64,000 bases of DNA from Conus ventricosus (GCA_018398815.1 CM031626.1:37837145-37901144), one strand, 5' to 3'; shown: positions 34,753 to 47,553, numbered from the stretch's first letter. Translations and numbers: made by a program. Notes: generated by a model not told the origin, from the letters alone.

Positions 34753-34933
34753 AAAAAGCTTTGTCTTTTAGTGAAAACATTCCATCTAATGAGGCTAAAG
34801 GAATCAAAAGTAGGATAATAAAACTCTTTGTTGCTGTCACCTTGTGTCTATTCTTAGGTGTCATGCGTCACACATTTGCATATCGGCTAAACATCGCCCT
34901 CGGAATTTCAAGATGGATAGAATGCACTCTTAC

Positions 34934-35171
34934 ATGGTGATCATACGTGCCTTTGAATTGCCGAAAGTAGCTCCTGCCAGACCAACCCAGAGCTTGTTAT
35001 AATTCCTTATCAACTGTGTGACTTCCTTGAAGGCGTATGCCTCTTTATCCGTCTCCAAACTGACTAGAGAAGCTCCACTTTTTGGCACTCTTTCTTGGCA
35101 TCCATTCGGGAGATTCCAAATCTCCTCCCTCCACTTCTACCGTAGATGTAACATCTTCCCCCAGCATCTAT
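34934..35171 (-). pseudogene. Receptor exon: C-type lectin N-terminal half
   Basis: The acceptor TTTGTCAG before 35171 and donor GTAAGA from 34933 bound a 238-bp exon. It starts IDAGGRCYIYGRS and carries KSGASLVSLETDKEAYAF and KLWVGLAGATFGNSKARM, the C-type lectin core with its WVGL strand. A single-base frameshift at an A5 run near 35080 separates the two halves. Joins upstream in phase 0 to the exon ending GPGK at 36489 and downstream to 28913. A degraded copy lies at 48733-48963. Confidence 0.78.
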
Positions 35172-35275
35172 CTGACAAAGACAGTGAAACACTAGGTCAA
35201 AATGAACGAAAAACTGTGTGGAAAGAAAACGGACACGTTGCTGGATAGAAGAATGCCTGCATGCAGGCATGCTCA

Positions 35276-35283
35276 TGTGTGTG

Positions 35284-35359
<76 letters not shown>

Positions 35360-35414
35360 TGTGTGTGCGTGTGTGTGTGCATGCATGTGCGTGCGTGCGT
35401 GCATGCGTGCGTTT

Positions 35415-35498
<84 letters not shown>
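35276..35498 (+). repeat. (GT)n microsatellite with GC interruptions
   Basis: About 220 bp, adjacent to the lectin exon. Confidence 0.97.
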
Positions 35499-35935
35499 CA
35501 CCAGGGTGTTCACAAAAATCCACAGACGATGTCACCACCCGTAATTTCCTCCGTTCAATTCACACATCTGGGGCCATACTTACATGTCGTTGGTAAACTT
35601 ACTTCTACAACGAGATGAATTCCTGGGTACAAACCCTGTGGGTTCAGCGCATTCTACTTTCGTACCTATATCCTCTGGGTTTTGTCTTGGTTTCTACCTA
35701 TGAAGTGTCCAGAAAGTAAAGTGTGAAGGTCAGATAAAAAGAGGGATTACCTCCTTCTGCGCATGTCTTGAATAACCCCCAAACTTCTACGCATGCCCAC
35801 AAACACGCTGACACAGACATACACAAAGATTGAAAAAAGCAGCTTAACTAAAAACACGCACAGACACATACAAACACTGACACAAAGTAACAGTGACACA
35901 CACAGGCACGAAGACAGATTTAGCCTACACACACA

Positions 35936-36070
<135 letters not shown>

Positions 36071-36488
36071 ACCAAGAGCTAAGCCAACTATCATAGCAGG
36101 CGAACTTGGGAGCTACAGACACACTTGTAGAGCAGGGAGCTGAGTTCCGTGTCTCAGGCTGTGCAAATCGAATTGTGTCTTCTCGGAGAGTGTCTGTCAG
36201 CTGGAAGATGTTGGGACGACGAAATCGTAACTTTGCGTGAAGTTCGTGATCACTGAACGTGTCCAAAGCCTTTGTTTTGATCTAACCCATGACGAACTCA
36301 TGCCCTATCCTCGTTGTACGTTACCCACCCCTCACCCACTGCAAACCACAAGATTAAAGGTTACTCTCGACATATGGATCTGCAAGTAACGGACCTTCGA
36401 GCCTACAACGAGGTAGTAGGTAACTTCCCCGTTACCCACGACATGTAAGTACGGCCCCTGATGAGACATCACGTTGTTTTCACTTTAC

Positions 36489-36832
36489 CTTCCCTGGTCC
36501 GCAGTTGTCGGAGGTGTAGGGACAACGGGCCTCGTCTTCATGCTCTGCACACCTAGATTCCAGATCACAGTTAGGAAAGTGCTCAAACAGGTCAGGCCAC
36601 ACTGACACTGAACAGTTCCATCTCCAAATCCTTGGCACTTTATGTGGTTTTAAGTTGTCTGCGTGGAAAGAGAAGCGAAATTTAAATAGATGGCACTCTG
36701 TAATGTAATCAGTAGTAGAAAAGGCCACTGACATATCGGGTTCTTTGCTTGTTCGACAATCATAGCACATTCGATCAGGGAAGATGAACTCATTACTGCA
36801 ATAGGCTGATTGGAGGGGTTTGTTGCACGGGC
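36489..36832 (-). CDS. Receptor exon: cysteine-rich segment with LDLa-like module
   Basis: The acceptor TTCACAAG before 36832 and donor GTAAAG from 36488 bound a 344-bp fully open exon. It reads GPCNKPLQSAYCSNEF at its start and ends in NCDLESRCAEHEDEARC and CGPGK. The C...DLESRC.EHEDEARC part is LDLa-like, with the acidic calcium-site pattern. It joins upstream in phase 1 to the CUB-like exon (G completed across the junction) and downstream to the lectin exon. A diverged copy is at about 47222-47553 on the other strand. Confidence 0.78.
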
Positions 36833-37302
36833 CTTGTGAAAATATGGGAGATATAACAGAGTTCATGGTGACAACCGTCAGAAAGATGATGTGATCAGAC
36901 GGTCTGGTTACAGTGACACAGCTTATCAGTTTAGTTCGACATGGGGTGACCCCATCCAGTCCAGGGGTCTGAATGTACCCTGCACATCAACCCTTGTCTG
37001 ATCGTCTCCAAACAGAATCAACAAACCATTCAACCATTCTGAATCAACAAACCATATCAAACTGTATTTGCTTCCTCACTGACAAGGAGGAGGGAGGGAG
37101 GGGGGGGGGGGGGATGCACGATCGTCCAGTGATATTGAGAGGGACAATGCAAATGTTATGCAAGCTAAAAATGCTTCAGAAAGTGACAGAATAGCGTAGT
37201 TAAATGTTAAATGTCTTCTTACCTATTTCCAGACAATCAGATCCGAGTTTGTGAAACAAAAGAATATAGATGGTTGACACTTTTTCAGTAATGTAGAGAT
37301 TC

Positions 37303-37307
<5 letters not shown>

Positions 37308-37381
<74 letters not shown>

Positions 37382-37425
37382 GCGTGTGCTTGTGTGTATG
37401 TGCTCGTGCGCGTGCGTGCGTGTGT

Positions 37426-37510
<85 letters not shown>
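37308..37510 (+). repeat. (GT)n microsatellite with GC interruptions
   Basis: About 200 bp in the intron between the CUB-like and LDLa-like exons. A G run at 37610-37639 follows. Confidence 0.97.
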
Positions 37511-37511
<1 letters not shown>

Positions 37512-37607
37512 GCAGCTTCTCGTGGAAAAAAACCAAACAAACCAAAAAAAAACCCAAAGACATCGATTCTTTCAAGAAAATTACTGCTGAAGTGAACCTG
37601 GGCATTT

Positions 37608-37641
<34 letters not shown>

Positions 37642-37730
37642 CTTTTCTGAGTCGGAAGACTGGCACTTTAAAACAAAACACGTTACTCACGCAAAATCAC
37701 AATTGTCAGTGGCATACACGTTTTACTCAC

Positions 37731-38201
37731 CAGCAGAAGAAGACAGATAAATGAGTTGCAGTTCAACTTGCCGCCTCTCAGACTGGTTCACGGCAGCAAA
37801 AGACAAAGACACAGACTGCTGTCTACAGTACTTCCGGCACCCTCTACCAGGGTCCGGAACAAGCACTTTGACCATGACTCTGTCGGTCAAACTATACTGG
37901 ACAGGGATGGGTACTTCAGCAAGCATGCATCTTGTTGAATCTGTGTGCTGTTTAACTGCATTGGAATAGTCTGAATGTTCAAACCTGACATTTCCTAGGC
38001 ATTGGTTAGTTTCAAAACGCACAACTTGGTGAGATTGTACATGGAGTACGAACTGGCACTCCCATGCGTAAACTTCATATGAACTTTGAGCACGGAAATG
38101 ACCGGTTGAGTTTTCAATGGTGAATTCTTTCACTGCCGGGCTCTTTATACATGCGTCCATATCAGAAATTCTCATGGACCCATTGGCCTTGAAGCTGAAG
38201 C
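37731..38201 (-). CDS. Receptor exon: CUB-like domain
   Basis: The acceptor ATGCTACAG before 38201 and donor GTGAGT from 37730 bound a 471-bp open exon. It encodes a beta-rich segment with paired cysteines (WECQFVLHVQSHQVVRFETN, NQCLGNVRFEHSDY, CRKYCRQQSV) that resembles a CUB domain, an extracellular protein- or glycan-binding fold. Assignment to CUB is by pattern only. The signal-peptide exon was not found; a CA microsatellite and the sequence gap lie upstream. An inverted, broken copy is at 42033-42504. Confidence 0.65.
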
Positions 38202-38239
38202 CTGTAGCATGCACGTGCGTGTGTACGTATGCACGCAAA

Positions 38240-38261
38240 ACACACACAATACACACACACA

Positions 38262-38306
<45 letters not shown>
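38240..38306 (+). repeat. (CA)n microsatellite
   Basis: Directly upstream of the CUB-like exon. The inverted copy also has a GT tract here (41905-42010). Confidence 0.95.
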
Positions 38307-38308
<2 letters not shown>

Positions 38309-38319
38309 ACACATAAGAC

Positions 38320-38865
38320 CAGCTAAATATGTTGCGCCAGAAGCATGCATCCACTCTGAACGCGGGGTCAACACAGGTGATAGGGCCACTGTGGTGGATA
38401 ATAAGACTGGTCATCCATATCTTTACCACCAGGCCACTGCGTAAACAGACCAATACACCAGTTGACATGGGCAGACTACAGGAAGTTGGGCATGATTCTG
38501 TAATGTCTTCCGCCCGTTAAACCACCTTTAAACGCAGCTAACTCAAATTCATGGTTTATGTTCGTCAGGAACACAAAATTAGAGAAAAAAAAGTATTATC
38601 TCAGAAAAGAGAAATTGTCTTATGTGCAACAATCATGACAAGGACAAATGTTATGTTGAAAGTAAATAAACAATTTGCAGACATATTTACAAAATATCAA
38701 AATACTAGACATACTTTGGAATTCTTAATTTAAGTATTTCGTGAAGTTTACAGTTAATACACATTGTCACAGACGAACATCGTTTCTCGTGGCCAAATGG
38801 AATATTCCTTTTTCCACGGGTTGCATGTCAGTTCTGCAAGTTGGTTGGGACACAAAAAGCATGTG
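38320..38865. other. No recognisable gene
   Basis: Sequence upstream of the receptor's first recognised exon. A promoter or signal-peptide exon could lie here, but none is evident. Confidence 0.4.
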
Positions 38866-38871
38866 TCACCA

Positions 38872-39242
38872 GACGCCGTGGCGAAGTGGTTAGCGTCGCG
38901 GACTCCCGGTTGGGAGGTCGTGGGTTCGAATCCCATCAGAGTTATGTGGGTTTTTCTGCCCCGACCGGCTCCTACCCAGAGTTGAGTTTGCTGCGGACTC
39001 AGTTGGGAAGACTGGGACCACACAATCGAGTTTCATCCACTTAATGGATGCGTTTCTGAGAGTGTCGCTCAAATTTCATGACCAACACTGCAGGTGCCTG
39101 TATCTCTCGGGCCTGGTTGACGCTGGGATATATTATGAAAGGAAGCGTAGAGTACATCCCTGTCATGCAGTCTCAGACCGAAATGGAAATCCGTGGCATC
39201 ATCTTAATCATCCTCATTCTCATTGATCAGCATTAAAAAAAA
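38872..39242 (+). mobile_element. tRNA-derived SINE
   Basis: The head is tRNA-like, with box A TGGCGAAGTGGT at 38879-38890 and box B GGTTCGAATCC at 38923-38933, spaced as an RNA polymerase III promoter. A unique body follows, and it ends in A9 at 39233-39241. It is not a functional tRNA, since the acceptor stem does not close. Confidence 0.75.
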
Positions 39243-39613
39243 ATGTCTCAAATTCTGTGGCCCTTCATGCTCTGCTCTCATGGTGACCTCAGTTTCGATG
39301 TCCTCTCCACGTCTGTGGCCTTGGTTTGGTTCCGTCGGGGTCACCGGTATCGGCGAGTCCATGGGGACTGTCGTTGGACTGACGTGGTGTCGCCCTCCGG
39401 AGGGAGAGCTCACTCACGGAAGCAGCGCAGTGTCTCCTCCGGTGGGTTGCCTCCTAATGACTTGACATTGACTGCTCCCTGTGGATTGCCGTTGCCGGGG
39501 CTGCGGCGGGACTGACCGGGCTGTGGCTGTAGACGGGATGTCGGAATGAGCGGCGTGGGTGCACTGCCTCTGAGGTGGCACAGAGGTTGGGACAGCAAAA
39601 AAAAAAAAAAAAG
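39243..39613 (+). mobile_element. GC-rich retroposed unit with poly(A) tail
   Basis: Begins directly after the SINE tail and ends in A16 at 39598-39613. It contains GTGGTGTCGCCCTCCGGAGG but no recognisable coding motif. It may be a LINE 3' end or a second SINE. Confidence 0.45.
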
Positions 39614-39619
39614 TATGTG

Positions 39620-40860
39620 TCGTCCGTGACGCTTTCTTAGGTCATCGTCTAACAGTTCACTTTAAGTTTTCGTATTTTTATATTTGTTTATTCATTGTTT
39701 ATTGCCTTCACCTCCATATTTTTTTAAGGCCGTCTAGCGTAGATCCGCTGGTGTGTGTTTTGCTCGTGGTGCAGCGACTAATGTAATATCACCTTTCGAT
39801 GTGTGAGTTGTGTTACCTGGCATGGGACTGGGAAAGAAGACATAGAGTCCCTCAAACCTTGATTGCCAAGTGGGGACAGCTCCTTTCTCCGCCAGCTGGT
39901 ACATTCCTTGAGGTCTCCCAGACCTGGTCTTCACTTCGCTGTGGGACACTCGAGTCTTGGTCGTGGGCGTCCACCCTTCGTTGGGCCGAAACAGCGGCCT
40001 TGTTTTATTCCGGTCCACAAGCCGTCATGTGTTTCCTTTTGCATCCAGTATCCAGGAACAGCCTGTGGGGGTAAGCACAGAAGAGTTGGAGCGCAGCCAG
40101 TTGACGCCACCAGTATTTGGCACAATTCGCGAAGGATCTTCAGCTATGCCTTGAGTCGACAGTCCAAGACCACGACCCAGGGTCGGATCTCCTGGACCAC
40201 CCCTGGAGCCAGTCTTCCAGCAGGTCAATTGTGATGAACATTTAAAGGAACTGTCCTTTGTGAGGGGTGACAGTGGCATAGGCACTGGAAAGTTTGGGGT
40301 GTCTTTATTCATTTATTTATTTTTTAAGTTTTCTTTTCTTCTGGATTAAAAAAAATGGCAATTTTGCATTTTGTTTTGATTGTTCTTTCTTCCTTTTTTT
40401 CTTCTAAGACTGGAAAACTAATTGCATGCTGTGTAGGCCCTGGTATTCTATGTTATTATGTTTTTTCTCCAATCTCTCTTCTGGGGGGGGGGGGGGGGGG
40501 TATTGTGAATAGTGGGCTAGGTTGGGACTTAGTGGTTTTCCTGGGCACCCAGGAGGGATATTTCTTTGTCCACTAAGATAGCTAGTTCTGGATAAACCCA
40601 TCTTCTTCTTTGTTCCCTCGTACCTCCTGTGCTCTCAGTCTATACTCCCTCTTCTCACTTAGGGTCCTGCCCCACTAGGTCGTGTGAATGAGTGTCTGTG
40701 CATTTGTGTAATAAAGTTGTGCATTGTCACTCTTACATCGTGTGGTTTGGTGGTGCGAATATTGAAATGTTTGCTTTCTGCGCACACACACACACACTAC
40801 AGAACCCAGTCAGGCTAATTCCTCCCTGATACACATATCACATCACAACAGCACTCTAGA
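39620..40860. other. GC-rich repeat-like block before the gap
   Basis: Ends near CTAGGTCGTGTGAATGAG and AATAAAGTTG, like the 26090-27110 block. Includes a G run at 40483-40500. No coding motif is seen. Confidence 0.4.
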
Positions 40861-40869
40861 TTGTACACC

Positions 40870-41869
40870 NNNNNNNNNNNNNNNNNNNNNNNNNNNNNNN
40901 NNNNNNNNNNNNNNNNNNNNNNNNNNNNNNNNNNNNNNNNNNNNNNNNNNNNNNNNNNNNNNNNNNNNNNNNNNNNNNNNNNNNNNNNNNNNNNNNNNNN
41001 NNNNNNNNNNNNNNNNNNNNNNNNNNNNNNNNNNNNNNNNNNNNNNNNNNNNNNNNNNNNNNNNNNNNNNNNNNNNNNNNNNNNNNNNNNNNNNNNNNNN
41101 NNNNNNNNNNNNNNNNNNNNNNNNNNNNNNNNNNNNNNNNNNNNNNNNNNNNNNNNNNNNNNNNNNNNNNNNNNNNNNNNNNNNNNNNNNNNNNNNNNNN
41201 NNNNNNNNNNNNNNNNNNNNNNNNNNNNNNNNNNNNNNNNNNNNNNNNNNNNNNNNNNNNNNNNNNNNNNNNNNNNNNNNNNNNNNNNNNNNNNNNNNNN
41301 NNNNNNNNNNNNNNNNNNNNNNNNNNNNNNNNNNNNNNNNNNNNNNNNNNNNNNNNNNNNNNNNNNNNNNNNNNNNNNNNNNNNNNNNNNNNNNNNNNNN
41401 NNNNNNNNNNNNNNNNNNNNNNNNNNNNNNNNNNNNNNNNNNNNNNNNNNNNNNNNNNNNNNNNNNNNNNNNNNNNNNNNNNNNNNNNNNNNNNNNNNNN
41501 NNNNNNNNNNNNNNNNNNNNNNNNNNNNNNNNNNNNNNNNNNNNNNNNNNNNNNNNNNNNNNNNNNNNNNNNNNNNNNNNNNNNNNNNNNNNNNNNNNNN
41601 NNNNNNNNNNNNNNNNNNNNNNNNNNNNNNNNNNNNNNNNNNNNNNNNNNNNNNNNNNNNNNNNNNNNNNNNNNNNNNNNNNNNNNNNNNNNNNNNNNNN
41701 NNNNNNNNNNNNNNNNNNNNNNNNNNNNNNNNNNNNNNNNNNNNNNNNNNNNNNNNNNNNNNNNNNNNNNNNNNNNNNNNNNNNNNNNNNNNNNNNNNNN
41801 NNNNNNNNNNNNNNNNNNNNNNNNNNNNNNNNNNNNNNNNNNNNNNNNNNNNNNNNNNNNNNNNNNNNN
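40870..41869. other. Assembly gap (1000 N)
   Basis: Exactly 1000 N, a placeholder length. It lies between the two head-to-head receptor copies, so the apparent spacing is unreliable. Confidence 1.
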
Positions 41870-41904
41870 TGCATTGCTTCTGGCACAACATGCTTAGCTG
41901 ACTT

Positions 41905-41920
41905 GTGTGTGTGTGTGTGT

Positions 41921-41976
<56 letters not shown>

Positions 41977-42011
41977 TGTGTGTGTGTGTGTGTGTGGTTG
42001 TGTGTGTGTGG
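41905..42011 (+). repeat. (GT)n microsatellite
   Basis: Mirrors the CA tract at 38240 relative to the CUB-like exon copy. Confidence 0.97.
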
Positions 42012-42032
42012 TACGAGCACGCACAACTACAG

Positions 42033-42504
42033 GCTTCAGCTTTAAGGCCAATGGGTCCATGAGAGTTTTCTGAATAGGCGCATGTTTAAAGAGCCCGGCA
42101 GTGAAAGAATTCACCATTGAAAACTCAACCGTCATTTCCGTGCTCATAGTTCATATAAGTTTACACTATGGGAGTGCCAGTTCGTACTCCATGTACAATC
42201 TCACCAAGTTTGTGCGTTTTGAAACTAACGAATGCCTAGGACATGTCATATTTGAACATTCGGACTATTCAGATGCAGTTAAAGAGCACACGGATTCAAC
42301 AAGATGCCGAATTGCTAACGTTCGCATCCCTGTCCAATATAGTTTGACTGACACAGTCATGTTCAAAGTGCATGTTTTCTGGACCTAGTAGAGGGTGCCG
42401 GAGGCACTGTAGACAGGGCTCTGTGTCTTTATCTTTTGCTGCCGTGAACCAGTCTGAGAGGCGGCAAGTTGAACTACAACTCATTTATCTGTCTTCTTCT
42501 GCAG
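42033..42504 (+). pseudogene. Inverted copy of the CUB-like receptor exon
   Basis: Acceptor AACTACAG and donor GTGAGT are retained and the length is 472 bp, versus 471 in the original on the other strand. It keeps AVKEFTIENST, FETNECLGH and HTDSTRC but has a stop soon after the start (near 42071), a scrambled middle and stops after VHVFWT. No longer coding. Confidence 0.82.
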
Positions 42505-42607
42505 GTGAGTAAAACGTGTATGCCACTGAGAAAACAGTCGTGATTAGGCGTGAATGAATGTGTTTTGTTTTAAACTGCCAGTCTTCCGACTCAGAAAAGA
42601 ACTCACT

Positions 42608-42608
42608 C

Positions 42609-42655
<47 letters not shown>

Positions 42656-42656
42656 C

Positions 42657-42699
<43 letters not shown>

Positions 42700-42750
42700 T
42701 CTCTCCTCCTCTCTCTCTCTCTCTCCTCTCTCTCTCCACTCTCTCTCTCG
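42608..42750 (+). repeat. (TC)n microsatellite
   Basis: Interrupted TC tract, at the place where the original copy has a G run. Confidence 0.95.
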
Positions 42751-43039
42751 GGTCGGCTGCAGACAGACAGAGCTTCGTGCTCACTGGGCATACCCTGGCA
42801 GTGGCACTGATAGAAACTTAAGAGACAGAAATAAATAGGACAGGCTTGACCATCCAAAGGAATGGACATTTCTTAATTACAACGTTGAAAATCTGTACAA
42901 TAAATTAGCTGATGTTATGTTTAGAATTATGTTAATTTGTTTCATTTTGTTGCTTAACTGAAACTTTTTTTGGATTACTCTTATGATTATGATAATGTTT
43001 TTCCAGAGTATTTTGAAATTTTTGCCCCTGCACAAAAGT

Positions 43040-45960
43040 TGTCTAAACATGGAAGAAATTCAGGGGTGTTCTAGTATTGGTTAGGAATTGTTTAAAACAG
43101 TTTGTGAAAGAAATCCGTTTGATTGTGAAAAATCTGTCGTACTGAAGGTGGATTAAAACTTGTTTTTAACACAGATAAGGATGTAGTTCTAGTTGCATCT
43201 TATGTTGTACCAGAAGGGGGCCCGCTGTACAATAGTACGGATTTAAAAGACGGTATTTTAATCTTAGAAGAAAGTATTCTACGATCTGTGCAGGAGGAGG
43301 ATGTGTATATGATAGTGTGGGGAGATTTAAATGCAAGAACAGGATGTGAACAACCAGTTGGTGAGGACATGGATGATTTTGTTTCTGAGATGGGAGAAGT
43401 AGTAAGGAAGACTGTGCTAACCTGCGGTGTTCCAAGGAGTTACTATAAATAGTTTTGGGAAATCCCTATTGGACTTTTGCTTTATATTTGATCTTATTAT
43501 TCTGAATGAATTTGCAATGGAGATCGGAAGGAGATTTTACTTTTGTGTCACACCAAGGATGTAGTGTGATTGATTATTTTCTTATTTCAGATTGTTTGGT
43601 CGATAAATGCACTATGTGTGTTGGTGACAGGTTATTTTCCTGGCATTTGCCGCTCGAACTGAAATGGAGAAACACTCCGGCAATAAGGAAATTATTCCAC
43701 GTCAGAAAGGGAAGAACGAATTGTGTGGTTGGAAGAGAATGTGGAATGCTATAAAAATGAACTTGAATACTGATTTACTTTAAGGAATGTTTACAAAATG
43801 CCTTGACATGCTGTCTTTTGATGTAAATGTCTGTGTTGATATGTTCTCACGTGCGATGTATGGAGCTGCTACCTGTATGATTAGAATGGTTGGAAATCGA
43901 AGGAAAGAATGCAATGAATGGTTTGACAATGAGTGTGAAAAAAAGAAAAGAACAGTCAAAGGTCTTCTAAACAGTTTCCAAAGGTGTAAAAGGGAAGATA
44001 ATAAAAAGTATTACAAAGAACGTTATGTAAATGAAAGAAGGGAATATGGGCAGATGAAGAGAAAAAAGAAACATGAATTTGAAGAATTAAAATTACAAAA
44101 ACTAAAAAATTCGGTTAAAGATTCAAGTCTGTTTAGGTCAATAATTAGATCAGTGAGTAGAAGGCCATTATTTATAATAATATAAGCACTCAACAATGGT
44201 ATGATCATTTTTTCAGCAGTTTTAGAGATACAGTTGACATTAATAATGAAAATGACACGCTTGTGAAGATGCTGGAGGTTTTGAAGAGCCCTTATTTAAT
44301 GATGCTATTAGTAGAAATGAAGTGATTGATAGTATAAAGCATCTAAAGTCAGGAAAAGTGCGGCCCAGATAGAATTTTAAGTGAAATGCTGAAACATGCA
44401 AATTACGTTGTCATTGATTTCCTTGTAATGTTATTTATAGACTGTTTAATGATGGGAACTTCCCTGCTGCCTGGGCCAAATCTATTATTGTTCCTATTCA
44501 TAAAAAGGGAGATCCAATAACCCAGATAACTACCGTGGAGTTTGCTCTGACAAGTGTCGATAAGTAAAATCTACACCCATATTTAAACAGAAGACTCACA
44601 AAGTGGGCAAAAGGGAGGAAATAATCATCGAAGAACAAGCTGGATTCCGATCTCACTATAGTACTATAGACCATATTTTTACGCTTTTTGCAATAGTTTC
44701 AAACACACTTATTGAAAAACAAAAAAGTGTACATTGCTTTCGTCGACTTTAGAAAGGCCTTCGACTCCGTTAATCGTAACATGTTATGGGCTTCTTTACG
44801 TAAAAGTGGAGTGGATGGCAAGTTGTACATGGCACTTCGTGGTGTTTACGATTGTGTTCAGCATGTGTGCGTGATAAGTGTATTTATTCAGTATGTTTTT
44901 GGATGTCCACAAGATGAAGCAAGGATGCTTATTAAGTCCTCTGATGTTTTCATTCTTTATTAATGAATTAGCAATTGAAATAACAAAGAAAGGAAAGCAT
45001 GGCATTCAAATGATCCCAGGAGCGGTTGAAATTTTTTTTACTGTTATTCGCAGATGATGTGATATTAGTATCTAACACTGTGGTGGGTCTTCAAAATCAG
45101 CTGAATAGATTAAAAGAAGAGGCAGATCGTCTGTCTCTAACTGTTAATCTTGAGAAAACAAATGTAATGGTATCAGAAATGGTGGTCACCTTGCACGTCA
45201 TGAAAAGTGGTTTTATATGGCACAATAGAGGTAAAAATAACTAACTCAAATAATATTTAGGTATGATGTTTACAACCAGTTGAGTATGAAACGCGCAGTA
45301 GAGGAGAATTGGTAGAAAAGGAAAAAAAATGAGTCATAGAAATTCTAAAAGCTTTAAGGAAACTAAATTCGATGATTCTTGTATTTTTGGAAGCTTTTTG
45401 ATGCAAAAATCGAACCACTTCTTACGTATGGCGCTGAAATATGGGTTCTCGTGACAGCAGTGATCTAGAGAAAGTACACACATTTGCAGTCAAGCGCTTC
45501 TTAAGTTTCCACTGCATACGTCAAATACAGTAATGTATGGTGAAACTGGCAGATACCCTTTATATATTAGGACGTATGTTAAATGTATAAAATATTGGCT
45601 TAAGTTATTGAGGTTACCTGACTCAAGACTCTGTAAACAGGCATATCAAATGCTATTAAATGAACTTGATCGGGGGAAAGAAAAATTGGTATTCTTTATC
45701 AAGAAGATTCTAACTACGAATGGATTTGGAATCGTGTGGAGGTGCCAGGGAGTTGGATATGAAAACGATTTTATTTTGGAATTTAAAGAATAGGATGATT
45801 GCTTCTTATAAACAGAACTGGCATTCCAAATGGAAAACACAGAACGGTACAGTTGGTTTTTTAGTTTTAAAAGTATATTTGAAACAGAAAAATATGTATC
45901 GTTGATTACGTGCAGGTGGCACAGAAATTTGCCTTGCCAGGCTTAGATCCAGAACTCTTG
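43040..45960 (+). mobile_element. LINE inserted only in the inverted receptor copy
   Basis: Endonuclease blocks are MIVWGDLNARTGCEQPVGED (43313-43372) and GCSVIDYFLISD (about 43560), followed by SWHLPLELKW where SDHLPL is expected. RT blocks are IAFVDFRKAFDSVNRNMLW (44733-44790) and LLLFADDVILVSN (45035-45075), then VNLEKTNVMV and a C-terminal stretch to about 45960. Multiple frameshifts and stops. The equivalent intron of the other copy (36870-37725) lacks it. Confidence 0.85.
43166..45905 (+). pseudogene. LINE endonuclease-RT polyprotein, broken
   Basis: This would have encoded an APE-type endonuclease and a reverse transcriptase for target-primed insertion. The catalytic His block of the endonuclease is changed (S-W-H for S-D-H), the RT motif before FADD is frame-shifted, and at least eight frames are needed to read through. 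Motif order and spacing are otherwise normal. The clade is not assigned. Confidence 0.75.
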
Positions 45961-46369
45961 GTTTGAATGCCCATAAAAAATGGTTTCTTACCGAGCCATC
46001 TACACAGTCGCCTTGCCCCATTGTGTGGTTTTTTTAAGAAATAGAAGCTTTTCCCTTTTTCCTTTGTAAAAAACAGTATCCGCAAAAAATCATAATTTTT
46101 GAAAAACAAGTGCAAAAAAAAGGACATGTTGGTGGCTAAAACTGAACTATGACATGTTTCTGTAAAAACTCTTGAAAAGTATATTGAAAGCTTTGACACA
46201 GAAAAAACAAATTTAACCGAACAATGTAATTAGTAAAGAACGCGAATTCTGAAGAAGATCTAGTTGTAAATTTCATGCAACTTCTTTAGAACTTTTTGGG
46301 ATTTTTCCGGATGTTTTTTTGCTTGAAGCCAAAAGCTTAATTTTCATGCATTCTTTTTTGGTTTTTACC

Positions 46370-46610
46370 TTTGCCTTTTTTTTCTTTTTTTAACCCCCCT
46401 GGCCCCCTTTCCTCTTTTTTTCGTTTCTCTCTCTCTCTCTTTCCTCTCCCCTTCTCTCTCTCCTCTCTCCCCTCTCTCTCCTCTCTCCCTCTCTCTGTCT
46501 GTCTGTTGTCTTCGCTTCTTCCTCTTTTTCTCTTTCCTCTCTCTCCCCCCCCCCCCCCTTCTCTCCCTTCTTTTCCCCCCCCCCCGTGGTTTTTGGGTGG
46601 GGGGACCCCC
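46370..46610 (+). repeat. TC- and C-rich low complexity
   Basis: CT-rich tract with C runs at 46546-46558 and 46575-46585. The local sequence has many inflated homopolymers. Confidence 0.85.
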
Positions 46611-46681
46611 CAAACCCCCCGAGGGGTGGGGGGGAATTTTTTGGGCGAATTGGGTTTTGGGGGGGTTTTCAGGGAGAAGTG

Positions 46682-46757
<76 letters not shown>
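46682..46757 (+). repeat. Poly(A) run, 76 nt
   Basis: Uninterrupted A run. It could be a retroposon tail, but no clear retroposed body precedes it. Confidence 0.9.
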
Positions 46758-46759
<2 letters not shown>

Positions 46760-47221
46760 AGAAAGGAAAAGAGAAATTTTTATTTTAATGTAAAATGAAA
46801 CCCCCCTTTTTTTTTTAAACTCGTTTTTTTTTTGGTAAAAAAGGTAAAAAGCTTTTAAGGGGAACTAAACGCATCTAACTTTCGAGCTTTTAAAACCAGC
46901 ATTTGCTTTGTTCCCCCAAAATTTCATGGACGATTGTGCCTTCCCCACCCCCATCCCCACCCCCCCCCCCCACCCCCCCCTCACTTCACTATTTTTAGAA
47001 TTATCTCGTGAGGAAACAAATATATTTTGATTTTGAATGTTTTTGATTCTTTTTGGGGGAAGGGTCAGACAATGGTTGATGTGGGGGTACATTCAACCCC
47101 TGGATGGGGGGGTCACCCCTGTCGAGCAAAATGAGAGCTGGTCACTGTGACCAGACCGTCTGGTCCCCAAACTTTTCGACGGTCGTCAAAATGTTTTCCA
47201 AAACTTCCCCTGTATTGTCAC

Positions 47222-47553
47222 TAGCCCTGCAAAAAACCCCCTCAAATAAACCACTTACGCAATGTTTTAAATTTTTCCCATCAAATTGCAATGATTGTCG
47301 AAAAAGAAAAAAACCATATGTCAGTGGCCGTTTCAATTTTGGTTACATTACATGCCATTTTTTAAATTTTCGTTCTTTTTTCACGAGACAACTTAAAACC
47401 ACATCGGGGCCAAAGGGATTTGAGATGGAACGTTCAGTGTCGTGTGGCCTGACCTTTTGAGCACTTTCCAAACTGTGATCTGGAATCTAGGTGCGCAGGC
47501 ATGAAGACGAGGCCCATTGTCCCACACCTCCGAAAAAATGCGGACCAGGGAAG
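47222..47553 (+). pseudogene. Inverted copy of the LDLa-like receptor exon
   Basis: Aligns along its length with 36832-36489 on the other strand, from CCTGCAAAAAACCCCCTC to CGGACCAGGGAAGGTAAAG, and keeps the donor site. Many indels and inserted homopolymer bases destroy the frame. Confidence 0.8.

Noticed and set aside
38872..38945. Functional tRNA gene
   Set aside because: Box A and box B are good, but the 5' and 3' ends do not form an acceptor stem and a SINE body with A tail follows.
40815..42147. Open frames of 346-434 codons across 40870-41869
   Set aside because: They are mostly N; the frames are open only because the gap has no sequence. The same holds for 54510-55664.
46682..46757. 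Poly(A) run as the tail of the 43-46 kb LINE
   Set aside because: About 700 bp of unrelated, receptor-intron and C/T-rich sequence separate it from the last LINE coding block, so the link is not supported.
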